DNA of 64,000 nt. Origin: Magnetovibrio sp. GTDB lineage: Bacteria > Pseudomonadota > Alphaproteobacteria > Rhodospirillales > Magnetovibrionaceae. Position numbers and translations under genes: made by a program. Within the stretch, counting starts at the first letter, position 1, and each line of letters starts with the position of its first letter. The stretch is taken from positions 1 through 64,000 of the forward strand of contig JANQJR010000037.1 of NCBI GenBank assembly GCA_028281525.1. Direction: 5' to 3'. Below are positions 50,996 to 60,026 of the stretch, piece by piece. The notes under the pieces are model-generated. The model worked only from the letters and a program-made list of their open reading frames with translations, was not told where the DNA came from and made no database searches.

Positions 50996-53152
50996 TCACC
51001 CGGCCCCGTCAAGCACCGCTTTTCGCGAACGGATTCGGTTTTCGGGGAAGTGCGCGCTGACCGTGGTGCCCACGCCCGGTTGGCTCTGAATCTTCATGTA
51101 GCCGCCATGGGCCTTGATCAACTCCTGGGTCAGGGGCAAGCCCAGTCCGGTGCCCTCCTCCTGCCCCGCGATGTGGCTCAAGGGCCGTCCAAACGGCTCC
51201 ATGGCGCGCGCGATGCCGTCAGAATCCATGCCTTGCCCGGTATCCACCACGCGCAACTCAATACCGTCATTTTGAAACTCCGCTTCCAAGGTCACGCGGC
51301 CGCCTTCGGGCGTAAACTTCACTGCATTGGACAAAAGGTTGATGAGGATTTGCATCACCCGGCGCCGGTCCACATACAAAAGGTCCGGCTCTAAAGGCAG
51401 GTCCTGAACCAATTCCACCCCACCCTTTTCGGCGCGTGCGGCCACTTGCAGGCAGGACGTTTCGGCAAGTTCCACCAAATCGCTAATTTCCTCGTTGAGT
51501 TCCATTTTGCCCGCCTCGATCGCGGACAAGTCCAGGATATCGTTGATGAGGGCCAACAGATGCGCCCCCGATTCGTGAATGTTGACGATGTATTCTTTAT
51601 ATTTTTCGTTGCCAACGGGACCCAGAACCTGATGGCGGATGGAATCGGAAAAGCCGATGATGGCGTTGAGCGGGGTGCGCAATTCGTGGCTCATGTTGGC
51701 GAGAAAGTCCGACTTGGCCTTGTTGGCGTAATCCGCCTGCGCCTTGGCGAGCGCAATGTCGCGGGTGCGTTCGTCGATCTGTGCTTCCAGTTGCTGCTGA
51801 TGGTCCGCCAATTTCTGCTGCGCTTTGCGCCTTTCCTCGATCTCATGCTTGAGCTGCTGGTTCTTGATTTCCAGTTCCGCGCTACGATCCAGCGCGACGT
51901 TTTCCATTTCCTTTTGCGAGCGCACCATTTTGTTGGCGGAATGGGCGATTTCCTCCAACTCCACATAAGACATGTCGTCGGGATCGATGGTCACGGTTTC
52001 CTTCGCAGCACGGTCGAAAAAAGCCAGAAAGTGCGCGAAGTTTTCGTCCAGCGTGCGCGAAATACGCCGTGCGAGAACGAAATACACCGCCACCAGCACC
52101 AACAACACCAGCGCGGAGCGCAGAACGTTGTCGAACAGTCGGTCATTGACCCCGGCGACGCGGGTCGCGACCACCGCATCGATATCGTCGAGCATCACGC
52201 CCGCACCGATATACCACTCCAGGCCCTCGACCCCTTCCACATAGCTGATCTTGGCCCGCGGCGGTCCACCATCTTCGAAGCCGGGGATGTGATATTCAAC
52301 GAAACCGCCGCCGCTTTTGGCGGCGCGGACCAACTCCTGAACGATCTTGATGCCGTTGATGTCGGTCACGCCCATCATATTGCGGCCTTTGGCCGGTCCC
52401 ACGAGCGACACACCGTCCCAGCGCCCGGTGAACAGATAATTGCCAACGCCCGCGGTCGACGTCTCGATCCGCGCCAAAAGGCGGTTTTCATTTTCAGTTT
52501 GGAAACTTTCCAGATAATCGCCCGTACCGATAACCCATCCCAAAGGTTCGAATACACGCATGTAGGCGATACGGGGACGCTGTTTCTCGTCCAACTCCAA
52601 GCTCGGCCACATGAATTCGACCATCGCCTCGTCATCGCCCTGCCCGACAATTTTTTCAAAGATCGCGTCCACGGTCGGCAGACTTTGAGGGGGAAGAGCC
52701 GTGCCTTCCCTGTCGGGGAAGGCATGAGACAACTGCAGCACCCCTTGGGTGTCGATGATGAAGTAATGTCCGCGCCCTTCCCGGAAGCGGATGGGGCGCA
52801 AGGCTTCGCGAACGGCATCTTCGACAAACGCACGCTCATGGTTTTGCGCCAAACGGCGATAAAGATTGTCGGCAATGCTTACGGCCTCATCGACGCGCGA
52901 CCTGAGCGTGCTTTCGATATTCGCCCTGAAAAGACCGTGTTCAGCGCGCACATAAGCGGCCATGTCGGCCACCACCGATTTCAAGAAAGCTTTTTGTTCC
53001 TGGGAATGGGTGGTGCGGAAGGCTTCGGCCTCGCGCAACAAGCTGCGGTAGTCTTGATAGGTCCACACGCCACCGATAATCAGCAGCGCGAGCAGCGCCC
53101 ACAACGCCATACGCAACGGTACGGTCGTGGCGATTTTCGGTTTATCCGCCAC
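50996..53152 (-). CDS. Cache-domain hybrid-less sensor histidine kinase
   Basis: A 718-aa membrane kinase. Residues 14-30 are the first membrane helix, then two periplasmic sCache_2-like domains (about 50-175 and 190-335; YFIIDTQGVLQLSH and WVIGTGDYLESF are typical). A second helix lies at about 345-362, then a coiled coil (about 400-475), HisKA with the phospho-His in FLANMSHELRTPLNAIIGFS, and HATPase with ILINLLSNAVKFTPEGG, DTGQGMDS and GTGLGLPLTQ. No receiver is attached. Cache_2 domains bind small organic acids or similar ligands. GTG is the start codon. No response regulator gene is adjacent. Confidence 0.93.
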   Translation of the reverse strand: MADKPKIATTVPLRMALWALLALLIIGGVWTYQDYRSLLREAEAFRTTHSQEQKAFLKSVVADMAAYVRAEHGLFRANIESTLRSRVDEAVSIADNLYRRLAQNHERAFVEDAVREALRPIRFREGRGHYFIIDTQGVLQLSHAFPDREGTALPPQSLPTVDAIFEKIVGQGDDEAMVEFMWPSLELDEKQRPRIAYMRVFEPLGWVIGTGDYLESFQTENENRLLARIETSTAGVGNYLFTGRWDGVSLVGPAKGRNMMGVTDINGIKIVQELVRAAKSGGGFVEYHIPGFEDGGPPRAKISYVEGVEGLEWYIGAGVMLDDIDAVVATRVAGVNDRLFDNVLRSALVLLVLVAVYFVLARRISRTLDENFAHFLAFFDRAAKETVTIDPDDMSYVELEEIAHSANKMVRSQKEMENVALDRSAELEIKNQQLKHEIEERRKAQQKLADHQQQLEAQIDERTRDIALAKAQADYANKAKSDFLANMSHELRTPLNAIIGFSDSIRHQVLGPVGNEKYKEYIVNIHESGAHLLALINDILDLSAIEAGKMELNEEISDLVELAETSCLQVAARAEKGGVELVQDLPLEPDLLYVDRRRVMQILINLLSNAVKFTPEGGRVTLEAEFQNDGIELRVVDTGQGMDSDGIARAMEPFGRPLSHIAGQEEGTGLGLPLTQELIKAHGGYMKIQSQPGVGTTVSAHFPENRIRSRKAVLDGAG

Positions 53153-53995
<843 letters not shown>

Positions 53996-54081
53996 GCGGC
54001 GCATCCCTATTCCGGCCGCGGGGGGACCGAACCTCAAGACCGGTTTGTTCAGAAACCACCATCCACCGAGGAAAGAAAACA

Positions 54082-55503
54082 ATGTCTTTGGATTGTAAGA
54101 CCGCTGACGACGTCATCAAATACGTCAAGGACGAAAACATCGATTACATCGATCTGCGCTTCACCGACCCGCGCGGCAAGTGGCAGCACCTGACCATGTG
54201 CGCCAGCTTCGTCGACAACGACGCCTTTGAAGACGGCATCATGTTCGACGGCTCCTCCATCGAAGGCTGGAAAGCCATCAACGAATCCGACATGGCGCTG
54301 ATCCCCGATCCGACCACCGCGGTTATGGACCCGTTCTCCGCCCAGCCTCAGCTGATCCTGTTCTGTTCCATCCGCGAGCCGAGCACCGGCCAGGGCTACA
54401 ACCGCGACCCACGCTCCGTCGCGCAGCGCGCCGAAGACTATCTCAAGTCCACCGGCATCGGCGACACCGCCTACTTCGGACCGGAGCCCGAATTCTTCGT
54501 CTTCGACGACGTGCGTTTCGACGTGCAGATGAACCGCTGCTTCTACGAATTCGACAGTGACGAAGGTCCCTACGTCACCGGCAAGATCATGGAAGAAAGC
54601 AACATGGGCCACCGCCCGAAGATCAAAGGCGGCTACTTCCCGGTTCCCCCCGTTGACTCCGCGCACGACCTGCGCGCCGAAATGGTCACCGTGATGAAGG
54701 AAATGGGCCTTGAAATGGACAAGCACCACCACGAAGTGGCGCCGTCCCAGCACGAATTGGGCATGACCTTCTCCACCCTGGTGCGCACCGCCGACAACGT
54801 GCAGATCAACAAGTACTGCACGCACATGACCGCCCACACCTACGGCAAGACGGCGACCTTCATGCCGAAGCCGGTGGCTGGCGACAACGGTTCGGGCATG
54901 CATACCCACCAGTCCATTTGGAAAGACGGCAAGCCACTGTTTGCGGGCAACGGCTACGCCGACCTGTCCGACGATGCGCTGTACTACATCGGCGGCATCA
55001 TCAAGCACGCCAAGGCGGTCAACGCGTTCACCAACGCCTCCACCAATTCCTACAAGCGCTTGATCCCGGGCTTCGAAGCGCCGGTTCTGCTGGCCTATTC
55101 GGCGCGCAACCGCTCCGCTTCGTGCCGTATCCCGTTCACGACCTCGCCGAACGGCAAGCGTGTTGAAATCCGTTTCCCGGATCCGACCGCCAACCCGTAC
55201 CTGGCCTTCACCGCGATGATGATGGCGGGCCTCGACGGCATCGAAAACAAGATCCATCCGGGCGACGCCATGGACAAGAACCTCTACGACTTGCCCGCCG
55301 AAGAGCTGGCCGAGGTTCCGACCGTGTGTGGTTCCTTGCGCGAAGCGCTGGAAGCGTTGGACGCCGACCGCGACTTCTTGAAGAAGGGCGGCGTGATGGA
55401 CGATGACATGATCGACGGCTATCTCGACCTGAAGTGGGAAGAAGTCTACAACTTCGAACACACCCCGCACCCGGTCGAATGGGAAATGTACTACAGCTGC
55501 TAA
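54082..55503 (+). CDS. glnA: Glutamine synthetase type I
   Basis: A 473-aa GSI-beta enzyme. Motifs: [18 protein letters not shown] near the start, [11 protein letters not shown] with metal Glu, [16 protein letters not shown] loop ([11 protein letters not shown]), the ATP site [13 protein letters not shown], and the adenylylation site Tyr in [10 protein letters not shown]. Adenylylation by GlnE tunes it. GAGGAAAG lies 6 nt before the ATG. A terminator follows at 55541. Confidence 0.98.
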   Translation: MSLDCKTADDVIKYVKDENIDYIDLRFTDPRGKWQHLTMCASFVDNDAFEDGIMFDGSSIEGWKAINESDMALIPDPTTAVMDPFSAQPQLILFCSIREPSTGQGYNRDPRSVAQRAEDYLKSTGIGDTAYFGPEPEFFVFDDVRFDVQMNRCFYEFDSDEGPYVTGKIMEESNMGHRPKIKGGYFPVPPVDSAHDLRAEMVTVMKEMGLEMDKHHHEVAPSQHELGMTFSTLVRTADNVQINKYCTHMTAHTYGKTATFMPKPVAGDNGSGMHTHQSIWKDGKPLFAGNGYADLSDDALYYIGGIIKHAKAVNAFTNASTNSYKRLIPGFEAPVLLAYSARNRSASCRIPFTTSPNGKRVEIRFPDPTANPYLAFTAMMMAGLDGIENKIHPGDAMDKNLYDLPAEELAEVPTVCGSLREALEALDADRDFLKKGGVMDDDMIDGYLDLKWEEVYNFEHTPHPVEWEMYYSC

Positions 55504-55540
55504 GCGGCTCCCGTACACTTCGGTTCTTTCGGACCAAACG

Positions 55541-55570
55541 AAACCCCCGCAGGCAACTGCGGGGGTTTTT
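55541..55570 (+). terminator. Terminator after glnA
   Basis: AAACCCCCGCAG, a 4-nt loop, CTGCGGGGGTTT, then TTGTTTTT. It stands about 40 bp after the glnA stop. Confidence 0.92.
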
Positions 55571-55603
55571 GTTTTTGGGCCTGCCCATCACCATATTCAA
55601 AAT

Positions 55604-56212
55604 ATGGAATCCGGCACCGCCCCGCAGGCTCCGGGTCTCAGTCCCGAAGCCGAAAACTGGTTGATCCCGCTGTCCGAGGAACAAATAACCCTGGGTACGG
55701 CGCTGGCCGACATGCGCGCCGTGGGCGACCGCCAGGGCACCATCCCCTTCCTGGTGCAACTGGTGGAAAACCCGCGCTTTCGCGCTCCGGGGGTCGACAT
55801 CTTCCACGGCCGCGTGGATTTGCTGGCGCACGACGCCATCCACATCCTGCTGGGCCGGGGCATGATGCCGAAGGATGAATCCTTCGTCATCGGCTTCACC
55901 ATGGGCTCCACCAACCGGGTCAACGCGGCGGAAGAGCAACTGTTCACCTTCATCGCAGGCAATCTTTATCCCGGCGTCTACCGGTTCACCGAAGACGATA
56001 TCGAAGTGTTCCGCGATGCGCTGCGCCTCGGCTTCATTTCGGGCTGCATGCCTTTGGATTTGGTGGACTACCGCCAGTTTCGCGACTTGACGCTGGGCGA
56101 AGTGCGCGCCCAATTGGGCATCGAAACGCCGCTGCTCAAAGCCTATTACGAGATCGAGGCCAACCGCTACCCTGACACCCCGGAAAGCCGAAGGCTCGTA
56201 AACCCAGCCTAA
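55604..56212 (+). CDS. COQ4-like protein
   Basis: A 202-aa protein carrying the HDxxH-x11-E zinc motif of COQ4: LLAHDAIHILLGRGMMPKDE, with exactly eleven residues between the second His and the Glu. COQ4 removes the C1 carboxyl group and hydroxylates that position in ubiquinone synthesis, and is known from eukaryotes and some bacteria. The N-terminus (VQLVENPRFRAPGVDIFHG) and the Asp-rich middle fit the fold. It sits between glnA (behind a terminator) and the b561-SHP fusion. No ribosome site is obvious before ATG 55604. A role in quinone synthesis is inferred from the motif only. Confidence 0.65.
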   Translation: MESGTAPQAPGLSPEAENWLIPLSEEQITLGTALADMRAVGDRQGTIPFLVQLVENPRFRAPGVDIFHGRVDLLAHDAIHILLGRGMMPKDESFVIGFTMGSTNRVNAAEEQLFTFIAGNLYPGVYRFTEDDIEVFRDALRLGFISGCMPLDLVDYRQFRDLTLGEVRAQLGIETPLLKAYYEIEANRYPDTPESRRLVNPA

Positions 56213-56367
56213 ACCTTCGTCATAATCATGGAAAAAAACACCGGAAATCCGGGATTCCCACCATGAACCAAAGTCATAAACGCCCATAATCCCCCTGCGG
56301 TTGATTGTGCCCCGCGCCGATTCCCGCAAATTTGGTCGTATCGAAACGCACAGCACGGATACACGAT

Positions 56368-57450
56368 ATGACCCCGGCCCCCTTGACCCGAGACACATCT
56401 GCCTCAACAGCGAACGCCACCCTCGTCTGGGACCTGCCCTTGCGGCTGTTCCACTGGTCCTTGGTGGTTACGGTCTCGCTCGCCGCGATCACGGGCTATG
56501 TTTTCGAAGATCTTTGGCTGGATCTTCATGCCTACGTCGGATACGCGTTGCTGAGTCTGCTGGCCTTTCGCCTGGTGTGGGGTTTCGTCGGCAGCCATTA
56601 CAGCCGCTTCGGGACCTTCCCCCTCAACCGGACCGAGGCTATCGGACACTTGAAGCAATTTCTGCGTGGCCGCTCCGAAGCCAGCACCGGCCACACTCCG
56701 CTGGGCGCGTGGATGATCGTCGTGCTGCTTGGCCTTTTGGCGGCGCTGTCGCTGTCGGGCCTGATCCTCTGGGGCGGACAGGAAAACAGCGGCCCCTTGG
56801 CTGATTTTATCGGTTATCGTGCCGGCGAAGCGTTCGAGGAGCTTCACGAAATCCTGGCCAATTTCTTGATGTTCGCCATCGTCGGCCACCTGTTGGGCGT
56901 GGTGGTGGAAACCTACATCTTCAAGCATCCCCTGATCCAAGCCATGATCAGCGGTGAAAAACCGCTGCGTGGTGGCGCACCGAAATCCGCACCATCGTTC
57001 TGGCACACCTTGGGCGGCGCCGTCGTTTTCGCGGTTGTGGCGTTCGCCATGAGTTATTGGATCTCGACCGCCAACGCCGCGACCTTGCCTTCGCCCACGG
57101 TTGCACCGGCCGTCCCGCTCTCGGACTACGCCGCCCAGGCCCGGCAACAATCGTCCGCCTTCGACGGGTTTTCCGCGGATCGCGGCCAAACGTTCTTTTA
57201 CGCCACCCCGGGCGGCGGCAAACCCGAAACGCCGTCGTGCACGTCGTGCCACGGCGACGACCCCCGAAAAACGGGCTTGACCCGGGCGGGCAAGGCCATC
57301 GCGCCGCTGGCCGTCTCCGTCACACCCAGCCGTTATACGGACCCGGCCAAGGTTGAAAAGTGGTTTCGCCGCAATTGCAAAAGCGTTCTGGGGCGGCCCT
57401 GCACCGCCCTGGAAAAGGGCGACTTCCTCACCTTCATGCAAAGCCAATAA
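56368..57450 (+). CDS. Cytochrome b561 fused to SHP-type (DUF1924) cytochrome c
   Basis: A 360-aa two-part protein. About residues 20-195 form a cytochrome b561 with four helices and heme-ligating histidines (LRLFHWSLV, LDLHAYVGYALL, FEELHEILANF, VGHLLGVVVE). After a fifth hydrophobic segment (about 215-235) comes a periplasmic cytochrome of the SHP/DUF1924 type: CTSCHGDDPRKTGLTRAGKA, then VEKWFRRNCKSVLG with the Asn that ligates the heme in known SHP. SHP binds O2 and NO and can act as a NO dioxygenase. The ATG at 56368 is preferred to a TTG at 56305. DHC follows after 36 bp. Confidence 0.88.
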   Translation: MTPAPLTRDTSASTANATLVWDLPLRLFHWSLVVTVSLAAITGYVFEDLWLDLHAYVGYALLSLLAFRLVWGFVGSHYSRFGTFPLNRTEAIGHLKQFLRGRSEASTGHTPLGAWMIVVLLGLLAALSLSGLILWGGQENSGPLADFIGYRAGEAFEELHEILANFLMFAIVGHLLGVVVETYIFKHPLIQAMISGEKPLRGGAPKSAPSFWHTLGGAVVFAVVAFAMSYWISTANAATLPSPTVAPAVPLSDYAAQARQQSSAFDGFSADRGQTFFYATPGGGKPETPSCTSCHGDDPRKTGLTRAGKAIAPLAVSVTPSRYTDPAKVEKWFRRNCKSVLGRPCTALEKGDFLTFMQSQ

Positions 57451-57486
57451 CCCCCGAAAGCCTACAAAACGACAGGAGACGCCATC

Positions 57487-57960
57487 ATGTCCGCACTGAA
57501 AACCGCCACGCTCGCCACCATTGTGCTGCTCACAAGCGCCTCGATTTCATACGCCGACGAACGTTATCCCCGCATCCAAGACGAGGTCGTGCTCAAGGAA
57601 TGCGGCGAGTGTCACATGGCGTTCCAGCCACAGATGTTGCCCGGGCGGTCCTGGGTCAAGATCATGAACACCTTGGGCGATCACTTCGGCGAGGATGCAT
57701 CCTTGGATATGGCCACAGCCCAGCACATTGAGACCCACTTGGCCGAAAACGCCGCCGACGCCGGGTGGTTCAGCGGCAAGTTCATGCGCGGCATCAAAGG
57801 CGCAATGATTCCGTTGCGCATCACCGAAACGCCGTACTGGGTGCGCGAGCATAACGAAGAGGTGCACCCGCAGGCCTGGAGCGACCCGAAAATCAAAAGT
57901 AAGGCCAACTGTGTGGCTTGCCACGGCGAAGCGGAACGCGGCTATTATGATGACGACTGA
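57487..57960 (+). CDS. Diheme cytochrome c (DHC)
   Basis: A 157-aa exported diheme cytochrome. The signal peptide covers about residues 1-23. Heme 1 is CGECH in LKECGECHMAFQPQMLPGRS and heme 2 is CVACH in KANCVACHGEAERG. The pattern is that of DHC, the electron donor of SHP in Rhodobacter-type shp loci. It lies 36 bp downstream of the b561-SHP fusion, with AGGAGA before the ATG, so b561, SHP and DHC form one chain from quinol to SHP. Confidence 0.9.
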   Translation: MSALKTATLATIVLLTSASISYADERYPRIQDEVVLKECGECHMAFQPQMLPGRSWVKIMNTLGDHFGEDASLDMATAQHIETHLAENAADAGWFSGKFMRGIKGAMIPLRITETPYWVREHNEEVHPQAWSDPKIKSKANCVACHGEAERGYYDDD

Positions 57961-58034
57961 TATGATGACGACTGGGCTATGCCGTCGTATGTTTTGTGAA
58001 ACTGAGAACCAGCGCCGAGGAGAAGGTTATCGGC

Positions 58035-58565
58035 ATGAAATCAAGAACAAATCGTTTTGAAGTTCGCTCACTGATCTTCTCCTTCGTCGTCATCGCCATA
58101 TGCGAACTGTTTTTTATCATCGACGTGACGGCGGATTTGCTGCGCATCGACATGGACACCGCCTGGTTCGAACACGATCATCTCGAACTGGTCTCGACCG
58201 TGGCCCTGGCGTTCGCCCTGGTGGTCATCGGCCGTCAAATCGTCAGGCTTTTGAAAAAACACGAACAGGCGCAAGAGTCCGTCGAGGTCGCATCGGGGGA
58301 ATTGTTGGCCGTGATCCAGCGCCGTTTCAACGCATGGGCGCTTTCGCCGTCCGAACAGGAGGTCGCGCTGTTGCTGATTAAGGGCATGTCCACCCAGGAA
58401 ATCGCGGAGCTGCGCGAGACCAAACCCGGAACCGTCAAAAGCCAGTCGAGCGCCATCTATCAAAAAGCCGGCGTGCGCGGGCGCAACGAGCTGGTCGCCT
58501 ATTTCGTCGAGGACCTGCTGGCGGGCGAAAAAGTTTTGAATGACACAGGCGAAGCCGCCGCATAA
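58035..58565 (+). CDS. Membrane-anchored LuxR-type regulator
   Basis: A 176-aa protein with two N-terminal helices (about residues 12-32 and 45-68) and a C-terminal LuxR helix-turn-helix (ALSPSEQEVALLLIKGMSTQ, then TKPGTVKSQSSAIYQKAGV). No receiver or ligand domain is present; a short coiled coil links membrane and DNA parts. It may sense membrane or redox state directly. The ATG at 58035 follows GAGGAGAAGG; a GTG at 57996 is possible. It follows DHC by 74 bp on the same strand, so it probably regulates or is co-transcribed with the SHP system. Confidence 0.85.
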   Translation: MKSRTNRFEVRSLIFSFVVIAICELFFIIDVTADLLRIDMDTAWFEHDHLELVSTVALAFALVVIGRQIVRLLKKHEQAQESVEVASGELLAVIQRRFNAWALSPSEQEVALLLIKGMSTQEIAELRETKPGTVKSQSSAIYQKAGVRGRNELVAYFVEDLLAGEKVLNDTGEAAA

Positions 58566-58590
58566 ACGTTTTCCCCGCCAGCCGTTTCCC

Positions 58591-59271
58591 CTATGCAACC
58601 CTTAAGCGGGTGTCCACCAACGTGAAGTGACTTTCCACATGATCCAACACCCGGTGCACGGACGCTTCGATATCCAAACGGCCGGTATCGATCACCAAAT
58701 CCGGTTTGGCGGGCGCTTCGTAGGGCGCGCTGATGCCGGTGAATTCGGGAATTTCCCCCGCCCGCGCGCGTTTGTAGAGCCCCTTGGGATCGCGCCGTTC
58801 GCACACGCCCAACGCGGCGTCGATGAAGACCTCGTGAAATCCGTCGCCGATGATGTCGCGCGCCATATCGCGGTCTTCCCGGTAGGGCGAAATGAACGCC
58901 GTCACCGCCAGCGTGCCGGACTGGGCGAACAGCGCCGCGACCTCGGCGATGCGCCGGATGTTTTCGCTGCGCTCTTGGGGCGAAAAGCCCAGGTCCTTGT
59001 TGAGGCCGGCGCGCACGTTATCGCCGTCCAGCACATAAGCCTGATAACCCAACTGATGCAACGCTTGCTCAACACCCAATGCCAGGGTGCTCTTGCCCGA
59101 ACCGGACAAGCCGGTGAGCCACAGCACGCCGCCCCGGTGCCCGGTACGCACCCAGCGATCCTCGATGCCGACGCGGTGATCGACGATGTAGATGTTGCGG
59201 GCCTCGGCTTCGCGCGCCTTGGCCGTTTTGGTGTTGGTTCCGGTGTTCGTCTTGATGGTGTTCTGGGTCAT
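58591..59271 (-). CDS. cysC: Adenylylsulfate kinase
   Basis: A 226-aa APS kinase that makes PAPS. The P-loop is GLSGSGKS (54-61), then YVLDGDNVRAGLNKDLGFS and FISPYREDR, IDAALGVCERRDPKGLYKRA, all typical. The N-terminal 25 residues are a Thr/Lys/Ala-rich extension. The ATG overlaps the cysH stop (ATGA). It is the last gene of cysI-cysH-cysC. No cysD or cysN is in the window. Confidence 0.94.
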   Translation of the reverse strand: MTQNTIKTNTGTNTKTAKAREAEARNIYIVDHRVGIEDRWVRTGHRGGVLWLTGLSGSGKSTLALGVEQALHQLGYQAYVLDGDNVRAGLNKDLGFSPQERSENIRRIAEVAALFAQSGTLAVTAFISPYREDRDMARDIIGDGFHEVFIDAALGVCERRDPKGLYKRARAGEIPEFTGISAPYEAPAKPDLVIDTGRLDIEASVHRVLDHVESHFTLVDTRLRVA

Positions 59272-60026
59272 GCCCCACGCTCCCATGTCTCGAAGTTGAA
59301 ATGATTGTTCGCAGCAAGATGAATGCCGCATTCGGTTTTCTGTTGCCCGGCCCAGCGCCCGGCGCGCACATTTTCGTCCGCACCGGTTTTTCGGGTGCAC
59401 ACGGCGCAGCCGATAGAGCTGTATCCCTCCGCCACCAAGGGATGGCGCGGCAGCGCCCGTTCTTCAAACGCCGCTTCGATGTTCGCCGCATCCCAAGCCG
59501 CCAGGGGGTTCACCTTGATGTGCGCGCCTTCGACCTGCACGCCCGCAAGCGCGTCCCGCGCTCCGCCGTGAAAGCGTTTGCGCCCGGTGATCAGCACATC
59601 GAAATCCGCCGCCGCCTGGGCGTGGGGCATCACCTTGCGCACATGGCAACACAAGTCCGGATCGACGCCGTAAAGCGTCCCGTCCGGATCGGTGCCTTGG
59701 ATTAATGCATCCGGCGCGCGCAGCACCCGCACGTCGGTGAGGCCCAAATGCCCCACCAGACGTTCCCGATAGGCTTTGGTTTCGGCAAAAAGTTGGCCGG
59801 TGTCGACGGTGATCACCGGCGTGGCGTGGTCGACCTGGGCCACCAGATCGAGCAGCACCGCGGATTCCGCTCCGAACGACGATGACACCGCGACCTGCAC
59901 GCCGTTGTCCGGGCGCAACACGGCCCGGAGCAACGCGCGGCTGTCCAGATCCCGCCAAGCCTGTACCAAAGCCCGGACGGTGGAAGCGGAGAGCCGGGAC
60001 GAATGGGATTGCGTGACCGTGCTCAT
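59268..60026 (-). CDS. cysH: APS/PAPS reductase (iron-sulfur type)
   Basis: A 252-aa reductase that makes sulfite from APS or PAPS. The pattern AVSSSFGAESAVLLDL is the nucleotide-binding start, ITVDTGQLFAET follows, then DLCCHVRKVMPH and GCAVCTRKTGADEN, two cysteine pairs that bind a [4Fe-4S] cluster. The C-terminal KTECGIHL carries the catalytic Cys. The cluster marks APS-preferring enzymes, although a PAPS kinase (cysC) is next to it. The start overlaps the cysI stop by 4 nt. Confidence 0.94.
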   Translation of the reverse strand: MSTVTQSHSSRLSASTVRALVQAWRDLDSRALLRAVLRPDNGVQVAVSSSFGAESAVLLDLVAQVDHATPVITVDTGQLFAETKAYRERLVGHLGLTDVRVLRAPDALIQGTDPDGTLYGVDPDLCCHVRKVMPHAQAAADFDVLITGRKRFHGGARDALAGVQVEGAHIKVNPLAAWDAANIEAAFEERALPRHPLVAEGYSSIGCAVCTRKTGADENVRAGRWAGQQKTECGIHLAANNHFNFETWERGA

